Source: Panagrolaimus kolymaensis (Eukaryota; Nematoda; Chromadorea; Rhabditida; Panagrolaimidae). From it: 64,000 nt of DNA. Under the pieces are notes generated by a model, which was not told where the DNA came from, did no database searches, and worked only from the letters and a program-made list of their open reading frames with translations. The stretch covers positions 806,001-870,000 of the forward strand of contig JAJQJQ010000044.1 of the NCBI GenBank assembly GCA_028622995.1, in the 5' to 3' direction. The position numbers and the translations under genes are program-made. Of the stretch, positions 35,406-46,831 are shown piece by piece. Positions within the stretch are counted from its first letter, which is position 1. Each line of letters begins with the position of its first letter.

Positions 35406-35609
35406 TTAATACTTGATGATTATGACTTTAGGTGTCAATGAAAGCAAATCTAAAAATGCAATATTCCTGTTGCCTTCATTATCCACAATAATTTTGAACT
35501 TCATAAAAGTTAATTTCTTCAATCGTTCTAGCTGCAGTAAAAAATTAAATAATTCTTTTAATGTCATTCTTTGCTTCCAAAAAAAAGATCCAAACTTTGA
35601 AAATGGCAA
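35406..35609 (-). pseudogene. Fragment resembling the middle of an F-box-like family protein
   Basis: The frame contains FLLQLERLKKLTFMKFKIIV and RNIAFLDLLSLTPKVIIIKY. This parallels the LxxLTKSGNVESFDM..IPLEDVLALMPNA segment of module 1 in the two-module genes, including the exon end just after the PxA/PKV position. No F-box-like start or later exons are seen nearby. Weak, relic-level call. Confidence 0.35.
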
Positions 35610-35778
35610 ATGACAAATTTTTGAGAAAAATTAATGAAATAATTGTTTGATTATTAATGCAGAAATTTTTTAGACGATGAGATAACCAAATCTTTCGATA
35701 AATCATTGCCGATGATACTTTTGAAATTTTTCCTTGGGCTTTATTTATTGTCATTGCAAATGCTAACCTTACTGACAT
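35545..35778 (-). pseudogene. Relic of a Helitron helicase
   Basis: MSVRLAFAMTINKAQGKISK matches helicase motif V of the intact copy at 28588-30516 (VKIAFAMTINKSQGQTF). The following residues lose the match. It overlaps the F-box-like fragment above, so at least one of the two is only partly real. It indicates an older Helitron insertion in this region. Confidence 0.5.
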
Positions 35779-36186
35779 GGAATTAATTGTCTTCTACATA
35801 AAGCAAATGGATAAAGATTATCAACAATAAGAGTTGTTTAAAATTTTATTTTAAGAAATCATTAGAAAAAATCCTCAGGAAAGAGATCCTAAACATCTCG
35901 TGTATCTTGATGGATCAGTAAAACCAATAAAACACCACATAGCATTAGAATCAAGCAATAGAAGAAAGAATTAAAGCTTTTTAAAAGAAACGTTAACGAA
36001 AAACTACTAACATTTTGAAAGTAATAAAGGCAAAAATTGTTTTTTAGCAAGTTTTTTTTGTTCGGAGTGAAAAAAAAGAAAGCTAAAAATTTTTTGATCG
36101 CTAATCAAAAGAGTATGCAAATTTTGCAAACGAAAATGCTCGTTTGTTGTAAATGAGTTATTTGCATAAGAAAACCTCAAAAAACG

Positions 36187-36195
36187 TATAAAAGG
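36187..36195 (+). promoter_or_regulatory. TATA box of the SSQ-like repeat gene
   Basis: TATAAAAGG lies 98 bases before the ATG at 36285, in a compact upstream region. Confidence 0.5.
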
Positions 36196-36284
36196 ATAGT
36201 TGAGTTTTCAATTTTCATCAGTGTTCGCACTTACGCTTAATCCAATCCGGCAGTTTTCGAACTTCTTCTCTCTCATCTTGCAAA

Positions 36285-37658
36285 ATGGCTGCTTCAACAT
36301 ATCTTGGACCTGGTGGAGCTAAAGGTGGTGGTGCAACTTCAGGTTGGTTTTATTTTTATAAATTTTATATTTTTGACATTCTTTTCTTTCTAGCATACTT
36401 CGCTGCTCCTGGAAGTGCTCCTCCTCCTGCTGGTGGCTACTCTGGTGGAAATAATAATAACATGTCTGGTGGAAGTGGAGCCCCTGGTGGCGGTGCAACC
36501 TCTGCTTACTTTGGCGTCGGTGGTAGCGGTGCTCCTGGTGGCGGTGGCGCAACTAGTGCTTACTTTGCTGTTGGTGGTGGTGCTCCTTCTGGTGGTTCTG
36601 CTGCTCCTCTTCCTCCTCCTCCAATGGGAACTTCTACTATGACTGCAATTGGAAATGCTCCCATGGCTGGATCTTCAACTATGACGGCAGTTGGCAATGC
36701 CCCAATGGCTGGATCTTCAACTATGACAGCAATCGGTGGTGCTCCAATGGGCGGAACTTCAACAATGACAGCTATTGGTAATGCTCCTGGACGCTCAACT
36801 ATGACTGCTGTAGGTGCACCAATGGGTAAGTACATTAATCTCTTTGTATCTGGAATAATTTTAATTTGTGGTTTTTTAGGAGGAACATCAACTATGACAG
36901 CAATCGGCAACGCTCCTATGGCTGGTTCTTCAACTATGACAGCAGTTGGTCATGCTCCCATGGGTGGTTCTTCAACTATGACAGCTATCGGTGGTGCTCC
37001 AATGGGTGGAACCTCAACAATGACTGCAATCGGAAATGCTCCTGGACGTTCTACTATGACTGCTGTTGGTGCTCCAATGCCTGGTAAGTAAATTCTTAGC
37101 TTTTGTATCTCTCAATTCTAATTTGATAAATTTTCAGGTGGTGGTACATCAACTATGACTGCTATCTGTGGTGCTCCAATGGCAGGATCTTCAACTATGA
37201 CTGCAGTTGGTCAACCCATGGGCGGAACTTCAACGATGACAGCTATTGGTAATGCTCCTGGACGCTCAACTATGACAGCAGTCGGAAATGCTCCCATGGC
37301 TGGGTCTTCAACTATGACGGCAGTTGGCAATGCCCCGATGGCTGGATCTTCAACAATGACTGCTTTGGGAAATCCTGGTTTTGCTGCTCCTTCTGCTCCT
37401 CCTATGTCTTCTCCTGGTGGTGGTGGTGGAGGTGCAACATCTGCTTACTTTGGCGTCGGTGGTAGCGGTGCTCCTGGTGGCGGTGGTGCGACTTCAGCTT
37501 ACTTCGGTGTTGGAGCTCCTTCTGGTGGATCTGGACCTAAACTTGGTGGCGCTGGTGGTTCTTCTACTCCTGCTGGTACATCTGCTTACTTCGCTCCATC
37601 TGGAGGTGGTGCTGGTTCTGCTCCTGGTGCAACATCTGCTTACTTCGCTCCAAAATAG
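36285..37658 (+). CDS. SSQ-like Gly-rich repeat protein with STMTA and SAYF repeats (404 aa, four exons)
   Basis: Exons 36285-36342, 36394-36825, 36880-37083 and 37138-37658 sum to 1215 nt in frame. The protein is built from two repeat types: SAYFGVGGSGAPGG units at both ends (seven SAYF motifs) and 16 copies of STMTA(I/V)G(N/G)APM in the centre. It has no signal peptide, TM helix or catalytic motif. The combination of SAYFGV and STMTAVG repeats is typical of the nematode sperm-specific class Q (SSQ) proteins of C. elegans, as far as I recall that family. A sperm-expressed structural or cytosolic role is inferred; the MSP-domain neighbour supports it. Internal repeats are nearly identical at DNA level, so unequal exchange is likely. 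Confidence 0.8.
36632..37370 (+). repeat. Coding minisatellite, 16 STMTA units in exon-sized higher-order blocks
   Basis: Units of about 39-48 bases encode (A/G)SSTMTAVGNAPM variants. Exons 2, 3 and 4 each carry five or six units in the same order, ending in NAPGRSTMTAVG in the first two. The higher-order block thus includes an intron, which shows exon-plus-intron duplication. Confidence 0.8.
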
Positions 37659-38004
37659 CTCTGATTTATTTCTTTGTATAATTTTGAATGTAATATTATA
37701 ATTTTGAATGTAATAAACTTATGCTTTGATTTTTTGTGTCTTTCATTTGGAAATTTGGTCGGATTTAAAATAGAAAAAAGTGACTTAACAATTAGAGACT
37801 TTACCTTAATGGAAGGTTCTAAAAATAAAAAATGGATTTTTTCAAAACATAATTACTTTGCGATGTCCCAAAAAATAGTTGTACAAACTCTATTGTTTTC
37901 CATCTAGAAAATAAACATCCACAAAATTTTGTCAAGTAAATTATTTAAAACTAAATAAACAAAATCTAACTTTCAATGAATTTAAATTTGTTGAGGATCC
38001 AAAA

Positions 38005-38544
38005 AAAGATGGAAAGTTTAAGTTTATTGTATGTCATTGTTAAAAACGAGGATGATGGAAGTTTAATGGAATTAGAAAAGATTTTGGAACAAATTCTAAA
38101 TGTCTCTCACTTTCATTTGTAAGTTTTTTTGGTATTCGAATTTCGAAAAACTTTCTCTTCCATTAACGGAAAGCGGCAAATCTGATTATTTTACAGTTCA
38201 AATAATTATTCCCCGGATTATGGTTTTCAAATCACTCAAACAACCACTTTATCCATAGCAAATATGAATCGCGCAAAGAAGCTAAAAGAATTCACTTTGG
38301 ATAATATTAATGAAACAATGGATGTAAATGAGTTTGGAAATTTTGTACGATTATGTTTTCTTCATTCACTTTAAAGCCTTTCTCTAAACTATCATTTTTT
38401 AGAAGAATCTCACGAATTTTCTTTAAAGCTTTAAATCAATATTAATCCCAATTATAATATTACAATGAAGGCTAGCTTAGTTGGTATAAGTGAAACATGG
38501 GAACCAAAGTCTTTAATACCAGATTTTAAAGTTTATCAACCTTA
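38005..38544 (+). pseudogene. Decayed F-box-like family gene, C-terminal part
   Basis: The plus strand ends in the family-like WEPKSLIPDFKVYQP then TAA, matching the C-terminus of family B (WEPKNEKPDFRIVP). Upstream, RAKKLKEFTLDNINETMDVN, FGNFV and exon-like borders (TTTTTAG near 38400) correspond to the second exon. Stops and frame changes interrupt the remainder and no F-box-like start is visible. Confidence 0.55.
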
Positions 38545-38813
38545 AAACTTCGTTGTTTGTTGTTACAATTATTTGATCCACTTTTCTATTGCAAAAGAAT
38601 AAACAAAGAATCCTTTTTCCAATCAATGTAAACAAAAATCCACAAGAGAAAATTTATTTGAAACTAATACAATGGTTTAGAAAAAATACAGTTATAATAC
38701 ATACATAAATAACATTAGTTAAAAGTTAATTAGTTTTTTGAAAGATTACAAAGTGATGAAATTTCTATTAACCAAAAGAACAGCAGCAGCAACAAGTTCA
38801 TATTTTCACACGA

Positions 38814-41193
38814 TCATTCTTCCATATGATTATCATCATCAGTTGGTGTTGTAGTTAATCCACGTCCATTCATTTTTGTAACAAAATCAAAACCAAATCT
38901 TGCTAATAACATGTTTTTTCTCATTGAGGTGATTTCATGGTAGGCTTCTTGAGGTAAACCTTTGACAATTCCAGTTTGAATATATCGAAGATAAGTAAAA
39001 ACATCACATACAGCAGTAACCTGAAAATGAACGATAAAGATAATAGATACAATTAGTCAAGAGTTTCATCGCTTTCAAAAGCTGTTAAGAAAGTAACAAA
39101 ATCTAATACATAAACAAGGTAAAAACTTACTCGATATCTTGCTTGAAGCGATATGAATACCCATTCTTTATCGGAATCGGTTCGAAGACGATAATGACAA
39201 ATTGTTTCAATTTGGGTAAGTTCACATTTTCTTACAGTTTCATCATGATACGGTTGCATTTCAAGTGAATTTCTTTTGATTGCTTCCAAAATTTCTGAAG
39301 CAAGTTCATGATTGACAAAAGTTAAACAAGGTGTAACATCTTCGACCATAAGGCGTTTCAAAAATGGAATTTCCATATCATAAGGATTTGATGCAATTAG
39401 CCATTCTTTGAATTCAGTGAAACAAGGTGAATCAACTTTTGGAGTTTCACGAACGATGGTTGAACAAGATTTGGAAGGAATGACAGGCGTCGAATTTGGA
39501 TGTAACAATGAGTTGAGTTTTGAGCTTGGACTTTGAAAATAAACAGGAAAATCGGATAATTTTTCTAAAAAACACGTTGGTTAAAGTTAATACAAAGCCA
39601 TGTTTCATTGTCGCAAATGCTTAGATACTTTGAGAGTTGAAAGCAAGTTCAAGATTCATTCATCCAGAAGAAAAAACTCACGTGAGATTTCACGACCAAC
39701 TCGATCTTTGAAACTTGTGAGTGTTCGTCTTGCAGGTGATTTAACGATATCTTTTAATCCTTTGACTTCAGCTTGAAGAAGATCAACTTTCATCAAGGCT
39801 TCGGCCAACAGTTTTTCAGCATGTTTACGTTTGATTACTTCTTGATCAGCAATACGATAAGCTTGCTAAAAAACACGTTGATTAATCGACAAAATCATTA
39901 TAGCAAAAAATAACAAACTTGGAACAATGTTTCAGTTAAATCTTGAACTTCATCATCAAGGTTCTTTTGAAGCTTTCTTAAATGTTGACATTCAGCATCG
40001 GATTCAGAAGCATGTTGTTGCATTTCAATCAATTCAATTTCGAGTCGATCCACCTTTTCTTCCAATGTTTCTTCTTCGGATGTTGAAGGAGTTAAATCAC
40101 GGCGGCTGAAATTAGTATGTCGTTTATTTTTCTTCCATCGAAACAAATGTAAAAGAAAAGCCGGAGTTTTCATTGAGTAAGTACAGCGTTGTAACGGTTA
40201 ATGAGAGAGTGAGAAAAAGGATAGTCACTCGAAGAAAAAAAGTAAATTCAAAAGTAATTTAACCCCAAATTTGCATAAGGAAGAGAACATCAAAGCAATC
40301 CATAAAAGAGGTAAAACATGCAAAAATGTGCTGGGTCAAAAGCATATCGCACATACATACAGCTAAAAAGAAAATCCCATTATAAAGCAACTTACCTTTT
40401 TAATGCCACATCAATGGTATCATCAAAGAATGTTGGCACATCTCCAGTAAATACATCATTTTCATCCATGCTTTTCAAAGAAGCACCATCACCAGCAGCT
40501 GTTGGAATATCCATCATGATTTCAGTACCAGTAGTTTCAAGGATTCGTTGATTTAACCGTAAAAAGAACTTTAGCTTGAGTTTGTCTTTTTCACGTTGTA
40601 ATTCTTTCTCCTTCTCAAATTCAGTCCTTTCTTCTTCAAGTTGTAGTTTTCGACGAGCGTTTTGGAGCAATAAGATTCCCAAAGGTGATGAATTAGATGA
40701 TGGTTGATTTTCTGTGACCACGTTAAAATCGAGCGATGATGGATCAGGATTGGAAGTTGTCAGCTAAAAAACAAAAACATGAATTGTTAAAATGATAATA
40801 AATTGAAACGTTAGAAAAAATGGCCCAAAAAGGAAAGATGGAAAAAAAGACGAAGAAAAAGAGAACGCAAAACTTTGATTGCAAAAATAAAAGAAGCGCG
40901 AGAGAGAAAAAAAGAAGCGAGAGAAGAGTTTTTGTCCAATCTTTTGCTGTGATTATTTTTATAATTTTTATGCCAGAAATATTGCTAATCGAAACCTTTG
41001 AATAACTTACAACTTGTTGTTCCATTTGAGCATTTTTATTATCAGTTAACGTTGATGAAGTTGGCAAAGATTTGGATGTTGCTGTTGGTGTTGCTTCTTT
41101 TTCACCAAATATTCTTTCAGTTTTTTCAGCAAAAATTTTTTCCATTTTTGCAACTGTATTTTTTACAGATTCAGCAAATAATGAAGTTTTCAT
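38814..41193 (-). CDS. Rabin8/Sec2-type Rab guanine nucleotide exchange factor (520 aa, six exons)
   Basis: Exons 41193-41011, 40763-40396, 40105-39919, 39865-39682, 39564-39131 and 39020-38814 sum to 1563 nt in frame. The N-terminus is Ser/Thr-rich followed by a charged coiled coil (LEEERTEFEKEKELQREKDK). The Sec2 coiled coil is plain: VQDLTETLFQ, RIADQEVIKRKHAEKLLAEA and KVDLLQAEVKGLKDIV, which is the catalytic Rab8-type GEF region. The C-terminal half has the Rabin8/GRAB signature: FTEFKEWL, IPFLKRLMVEDVTPCLTF, ELASEILEAIKRNSLEM, CHYRLRTDSDKEW, VCDVFTYLRYIQTGIVKG. It activates Rab8/Rab3-type GTPases in exocytosis and ciliary trafficking. A short Ser/Thr-rich segment separates coil and C-terminal part. 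Single-copy housekeeping gene. Confidence 0.85.
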
Positions 41194-42028
41194 CAGTCAG
41201 GTTTTGGATGGATGAATCAATGAGAGCTCCTAAAAAATGTGAAAGTATGATATTTGAACGAGCAAAAAAAGAACCAATGAAACGTGTTGCGCGATTTTTT
41301 ATGCAGATTTTGTAATCACTGTTAATAACGGAAAAATAAGTCAAACAAGAAGACCTTGTCGTCGAATTGAAAACAACCTAATTTTTCACGTCCTTCATTA
41401 CAAACAAATTGATAAAAAGAAAGTCACGGAAAATAATTTTTCTCTTGTGCAAAGGTTTTAAAAATGCTTGCTTTCTTTTCTACCGTATTCCGCCTAATTT
41501 TTTTTTATTCTTTCGCGTTGAAATACAGTCTATTTATAAAAATTAACATTTTTTTTCAAAATGAAAACAAAGATGTTGTTTCTTATTCATCAGCAAAAAA
41601 ATTTCTTTGAATTTCTTAATCCACTTTTTAAAAAATAATTTTCAAAAACTATCAACAAAGCAGAAGCCGAATTACACTCCTCCAAAACCGTCGTGAAGTT
41701 TGATAAAGCATTAATGCCGCTTTTTTACAGGAAGGATTTGATGTCGCTGCTTTAAAACATAATGAAGCTGAATTCATTCAAGCTAATCATCAACTGCAAA
41801 AGTTGTAAATGCTCGAAGAGAAAAAAAGCATTACCTTAATCAAGAATGCTGCTATCATAACTATTTTGCTATTTTCCAAGAGTTTTAAACTAAACCAATA
41901 TTTGTTGTATGTAATAATGAAAAAGGAAGTGAGGCATATGAGACTCATTTGTTTATTACCACTTATAAATTTCTCTCATAGGAAGATGGTTTCGAGATTT
42001 TTTTTTCTTCAGTTATTAACTTTCCACA
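41194..42028. other. Intergenic region upstream of the Rabin8-type gene
   Basis: AT-rich. A coding-like patch at about 41728-41808 (EGFDVAALKHNEAEFIQANH after a TTTTACAG acceptor-like site) ends in TAA and is not assignable to a family. Otherwise nothing recognised. Confidence 0.35.
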
Positions 42029-43048
42029 ATGATGAAAACTATTAACTCCCAAAATGTGATGCATCAAAATCTTCCATTTCATCAATCATTAGTCGCTTAT
42101 TTACTCAAAAATTCAAATGGTGTAAAGAAGCTATATCAAACTTGTAAATATTTTTATCACCTTCGTCCATTTAATATTATCGATGATTTGTGTTTTACTA
42201 AATACTTAGAATTTGAAACTGAACATATCTCGTATAATAAATATATTGGTTTAGAATCATAAACGACAATGTGGGAGAGTACAAGAAATACGCATCAAAA
42301 ATGGATAATGCAAAGCTCAGAAAATCCATTGAATATAATAATTTATGGATAGCTGGACGTATTTATAGTGTACGACCTTATCCTGCCAATTCTTTACCAT
42401 GGCAAAATAAACAACGACCATATCAAATATGCACTGAAAGATTAAATTGGTGGATTGGAAGGATAGCTCGTTGCACTATCTACGAACTATCGATCATTGC
42501 CAACTTAACAGGAAATGAGTTTAAAATTTTGACAAAGAAAAAACCATTGAAATATTAAATATTCAAAAAGTCATTGATTCTAATGGAAAGCCATTGGTTG
42601 TTGAAGCTATTGCTGTTCAAGTTCCAAATGCAATTGAATTTACGTAAGTTAAATGGAAGACTATCACCGAAAAGCGCGATGAAAATTACATACATATTTC
42701 AGTCTTGGATATTCCTCTGTTACTCCATCAACTTTTAAAATTCTTCGTTCATTTAATAATCGAAAGAAAAAGTTTAAACTCTTTGTTCTTCGAGAAATTA
42801 ATGAATTTATTATTGAAAGGGAATATTTTAAGTTTTTAAGGGTTTGTATTAAGAATATTATCTTTTATTATCATAAACCTCAATTCCAGGCACGTGCAGC
42901 ATCTTGTGCTATCTTTGCTGTATCTTTTGCTCCAAATATTGGTGAAAAAGCAGAAGAAAAGTTTTGTAATAATTTAAAATATAAAATATTTTCATGGAAA
43001 ACACTGATGCTTAAACCATTTGTTCTTCACGCAAAGAATGTTCCATAA
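42029..43048 (+). pseudogene. F-box-like family pseudogene with several frame lesions
   Basis: Starts MMKTINSQNVMHQN with LPFHQSLVAYLLKNSNGVKK and LYQTCKYFYHLRPFNIIDDL, the F-box-like module. A TAA at 42260-42262 and a change of frame follow; the frame then resumes at about 42271 (DNAKLRKSIEYNNLWIAGRI) to about 42540, where a run of six A causes a second shift. After it NIQKVIDSNGKPLVVEAIAV leads to a GTAAG donor at 42643. Later exons (about 42704-42840 and 42891-43048) have family-like borders and end in CCATAA. Structure resembles module 1 of the two-module genes. Two independent lesions argue for a true pseudogene over base-calling error. Confidence 0.6.
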
Positions 43049-43882
43049 AAGATACTGAATGAGATCGTTGGATAACATTTACATGTGGCCCGAAAAATGA
43101 TCGAAACCCTTTATTTTGCATGTTTATTACACTCATTTTATAAACCGTGTTATCTTTATTGAATTACGTACATTGTAAAAAGCAATATTATCATATTCTT
43201 ACAAAAAATAATCTCAAAAATGGCTAAAAAAGAATCCCGAAAGTTATGCTTTCTTCCCTAAATTTATGATATTGTTCGTCTTTCAAAATTACCAAATCAA
43301 AGAAAATCCACAAAGCAATCAAATAACATAAAACACGTTAAACACATTCATAATCCAATATTACTTATTTCTACTGCAAAAAAAAAATGGTACTAAAAAA
43401 AGAATTCGAAAGTTACCCTTTTTTTCTTTCATCCTTCATCAATTTTTTTTTGTTCGCTGACTTCAAAGAAAAAAAACGCACACTTCAAATTGCGCGCGTT
43501 CAGCTCGCTGCTTTATGTTTTCTTTGAACGAAAAAAACTTTTATCTCGCAAGCCAAACCTTTTTGGATGAGAAAAAGAAAAAATGCTGAACGTTTCGTCG
43601 TCGCTTGTTTCATCAAACATAAAAAATTCTTGCTGCTTTTCAATCATTTTTTTAATCAATCCTCCATTTTTTAACGCCTTTTATAAATTTTACGTTATTA
43701 CCCTTATCGAGTAGCTGCTAATAAACATATTTTACACATTTTTTCGCGTGTTTTACATCATCCAAACTTTCTTTGAAAGTTCCCGAATGTTTCCCTTCCG
43801 CATTCATCATTTTCCTTCGAGCATTTTGTATTTTCCATTTCATTCACTTTCAAATTTTTAGCTCCTTCTCCATCTCATCATC
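43049..43882. other. Intergenic region upstream of RAD23
   Basis: AT-rich with a less AT-rich patch at about 43470-43500 (CTTCAAATTGCGCGCGTTC). A TTTTTAG at 43854-43860 with the following CTCC is a likely trans-splice acceptor 22 bases before the RAD23 ATG. Confidence 0.5.
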
Positions 43883-45089
43883 ATGAAGGCTACGTTCAAA
43901 AGTATTACTCAAGAAGCTTTTGAAATTGAAGTTGAAGACGATCAAACGGTAACTTTATCTTTTGTCATCATTTTTTATTGATGGTGTTTTTTTCAGGTAT
44001 CAGATATCAAAAAGGCTATTGCTAATGCTCGTGGAGAAGACAAATTTCCTCCTGATCAACAAAAACTTATTTATAATGGTAAAATTTTGGAAGATGAGCA
44101 AACCTGGTCATCGCTCAATTATGATGAAAAACGATTCATTGTTGTTGTATTGAAACGTGCTGCTCCACCACCAAAACCTGAACCAACTCCTGAGCCTAAG
44201 AAAGAAGAAACATCTGCTGAATCAGCACCATCTGAAACACCATCTGAAGCACCAAAACAAGAAGCTCCAACACCTGCAAAAGCAGCTGCAACTGAAGTTC
44301 CAGCTACTCCAGCCAATCGTGCTCCACCAGTTGCAACTCCACAAGCTCCTGTTCGCACTAATGCACCTCGTATGTTATCTTTTTTTCCTTATCTTTTTTA
44401 CATTCATTTTTTTTGTAGTTTCTGAAGAAAACCAAGAAAAGCTCAACAATATTATGGCAATGGGTTATCCTGAAGGTGAAGCCTTGGTTGCTCTTCGTGC
44501 TGCTTTCTATGATGCTGAACGTGCTGTTGAATATTTGATTAATGGTGTACCTGATACTGTTCGCCCTGAAGGTGGATATAATGCTGCTATGGAAGGTGGT
44601 GATGATGATGAAGGACCACATGTTGGTCTCGACTTTCTTCAAGATAATGAACAATTTCAACAACTTCGTGAAATGCTGCGTGCTAATCCTGAAATGCTTC
44701 CAGAAATTATGCAACAAATTGCTCAAGATAATCCTGCTCTTATGCAACTTATTCGTGAAAATGAACAACAATTTCTTGCTCTATTAAATGAAGATGCTGA
44801 TGCCGCTGCTGGTGCTGGTGGAGGGCAAGGTGGTCAACCTCAAGGGCTTCCACCTAATGTCATTGCCATTACTCAAGCTGATCGTGAAGCTATAAATCGT
44901 GTAAGTTTCTTTTGTTATCTTCTAAAGCTTTGTATTAATTGAAACCGTTTTTAGCTCAGAGATATGGGATTTCCTGAACAAATTGTGATCGAAGCATACT
45001 TTGCATGTGATAAAAATGAAGGCCTTGCTGTAAATTATATTCTTGCTCGTTTGGAAGATGGTGATGATGATGAAGAAGGTGCAGCTTAA
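43883..45089 (+). CDS. rad-23: RAD23 ubiquitin receptor and nucleotide excision repair factor (351 aa, four exons)
   Basis: Exons 43883-43948, 43997-44369, 44419-44900 and 44955-45089 sum to 1056 nt in frame. All four RAD23 domains are present in order: UBL (residues 1-77, MKATFKSITQEAFEIEVEDD, KLIYNGKIL), a Pro/Ala/Glu-rich linker, UBA1 (about 148-190, IMAMGYPEGEALVALRAAF), the XPC-binding STI1-like domain (about 215-270, LDFLQDNEQFQQLREMLRAN) and UBA2 (about 305-345, RLRDMGFPEQIVIEAYFACD). The UBL docks to the proteasome and the UBAs hold ubiquitinated cargo. With XPC it takes part in DNA damage recognition. Length is typical for nematodes. COA7 follows 237 bases downstream on the same strand. 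Confidence 0.95.
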
Positions 45090-45326
45090 TTTAACTTTTG
45101 ATTTGTCTTGTTTAATATTTAAAATACTTGTTGCTATATGTACTGTTTTTGGTGTCTTATTCCTCTTGATAAAATGAATTTATTATTAATATATACTATT
45201 TAACTATTTGTTTTGATATTTTTGCTATGATAACGAAGATGTTTAAATCATAAACTTATTTCATTTCTCTTTTCTGTGTGTCTACAAAGATTGATTGAGG
45301 TGCTTTTTAGTTAAATATTATCGCGT

Positions 45327-46234
45327 ATGGCCAAGTTTACTAAGGAGGAGATTCTTGCAGAATTCGAAGAAACCCAAAAAGAGCGAAGAGAATATGTCAA
45401 AAACATTGGAATCGAATATCGTTATGGATGTTATGAAGAGAAGCGAGGAGATTCGTGCCATCTTTTAGGCGAATATATGGAAGCAATTGAACAAAATTTT
45501 AAAACCTCTTTTACGCTCTTTCGTGATAATTGTGAAATTCGAAAATATCCTAAAAGCTGTTACAAATATGCAATGTATTTATTGAGTGGAAAAGAATGTG
45601 AACCAAGTTTTGTGAAAACGATCAAACCTTTGGAACTTGCATGTTCAGATAATATACCTCCTGCGTGTCGATATTTAGCTTTGGTTAATTGGAACAGCCA
45701 TGATAATGTTCCACCGAATTCAAAAAAAGCTGAAGAAGCTATGAAAAAGTAAGTTTTTTCATCGATGTTTTTTGTTAATGAGTTAGTTAGCTTTCGGCTT
45801 TTGACTAACTCATGTTGTACTTTTGGATATTTTCTTCTAACTTTTATCATTTTCAGAGCATGCGATCTCGAAGATCCCGAATCTTGTTGGCTACTAAGTA
45901 CATGGTATATGGGTCCTGGAACAAAATTTAAAACTAAAGATGGTGATCGGAATAAACGAGAACTAGGACAACTTGAAAAGAATCCTGAAAAAGCTTTAGA
46001 ATATGGTATTCGAGCATGTGAATTTAACATTCCTCAATCCTGTGCCAATGTTTCAAGGTTTGGTTTTCTTTGATAGCTATTTCACTTATTTCTTTTGTAT
46101 ATTTTAGAATGTTTAAAATTGGTGATGGAATACCTAAAGATCTCGAAAAAGCTAAAGAATATCATGATAAAGCAACTGGACTTATTGAATTGTTGAGAAG
46201 TAGGAATGCTAATGCCGGATTTACTGGAGCCTAA
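45327..46234 (+). CDS. COA7: COA7-like Sel1-repeat protein, mitochondrial respiratory-chain assembly (249 aa)
   Basis: Exons 45327-45748, 45857-46057 and 46108-46234 sum to 750 nt in frame. The protein consists of Sel1-type helical repeats rich in paired Cys: [104 protein letters not shown]. The order and spacing, and the ends [13 protein letters not shown], match human COA7/RESA1 (231 aa), a disulfide-stabilised intermembrane-space protein that handles heme for complex IV assembly. There is no cleavable presequence, as in the human protein. A TTTTTAG 17 bases before the ATG fits trans-splicing. It may be co-transcribed with RAD23. Confidence 0.88.
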
Positions 46235-46831
46235 TATAGTTTTTTTTTTGTTGTCGTTTGCTATTGTAAATTTTGATTGTGATATGTAATAGGAATTAAA
46301 TAAAGTTGATTATTTTGTTTGTTAGAAAATTTCTTTGACGATACAATGTTTTTTATAAAGAATTGGATCATGATTAAAGGTAAGAAGCTTACTTACACAG
46401 TATCAAGTAACGAAAAAAAGTAATGAGTAAACGATTGTGATTCATTATGGATTATCAAAAGATACCAAAAATGTTACAACAAAATCGAAGCATGTTATAA
46501 GGGTTTTAACATTACCGTTCGCCCGACCTTCTTTCATTTCTTGCATTCTTTCACTTTTTCTCTGTAAAATTTTGTAAGTTCTCTTGTTTTCAAAGTGAAA
46601 GTAATAGCTATCAGTAACGTTTATTTTCAATAATCTTTTTTGTTGATTTCTTTGAATAATACTAATTTCCAAGTGTTTTTGGACATAAGCCGTTGCAAAC
46701 AAGTTCGCGAAACAAAAGAAAAACAAATAAGATTGTTTAAAAAAAATATTTATTATTAGAAACTCATTTGAATATTAATATTATTATTACATACAAATAC
46801 AAAAACGAAATAATACAAATTCATTCTCCAA
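46235..46831. other. Convergent region between COA7 and A4
   Basis: Includes the COA7 3' UTR (AATTAAATAAAG at about 46292-46303). From about 46660 onward the sequence is the inverted 3' flank of family A, shared with 330-430. Nothing else seen. Confidence 0.5.

Larger units (their letters stand above)
34767..36284. other. Intergenic region with decayed gene pieces
   Basis: After the MSP-gene 3' UTR an inverted pair is visible: TTTCGCCCCAGAAA (34976-34989) against TTTTTCTGGGGCGAAA (34998-35013), a hairpin with a short loop. Two minus-strand relics follow (F-box-like at 35406-35609, Helitron helicase at 35545-35778). The last 100 bases are the SSQ-like promoter. Confidence 0.5.

Noticed and set aside
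36560..36910. Minus-strand open frame (PIAVIVEVPP repeats)
   Set aside because: Antisense shadow of the STMTA repeat exons.
36632..37370. Regular short repeats suggestive of a CRISPR-like array or satellite
   Set aside because: They are in-frame coding repeats without unique spacers, in a eukaryotic gene.
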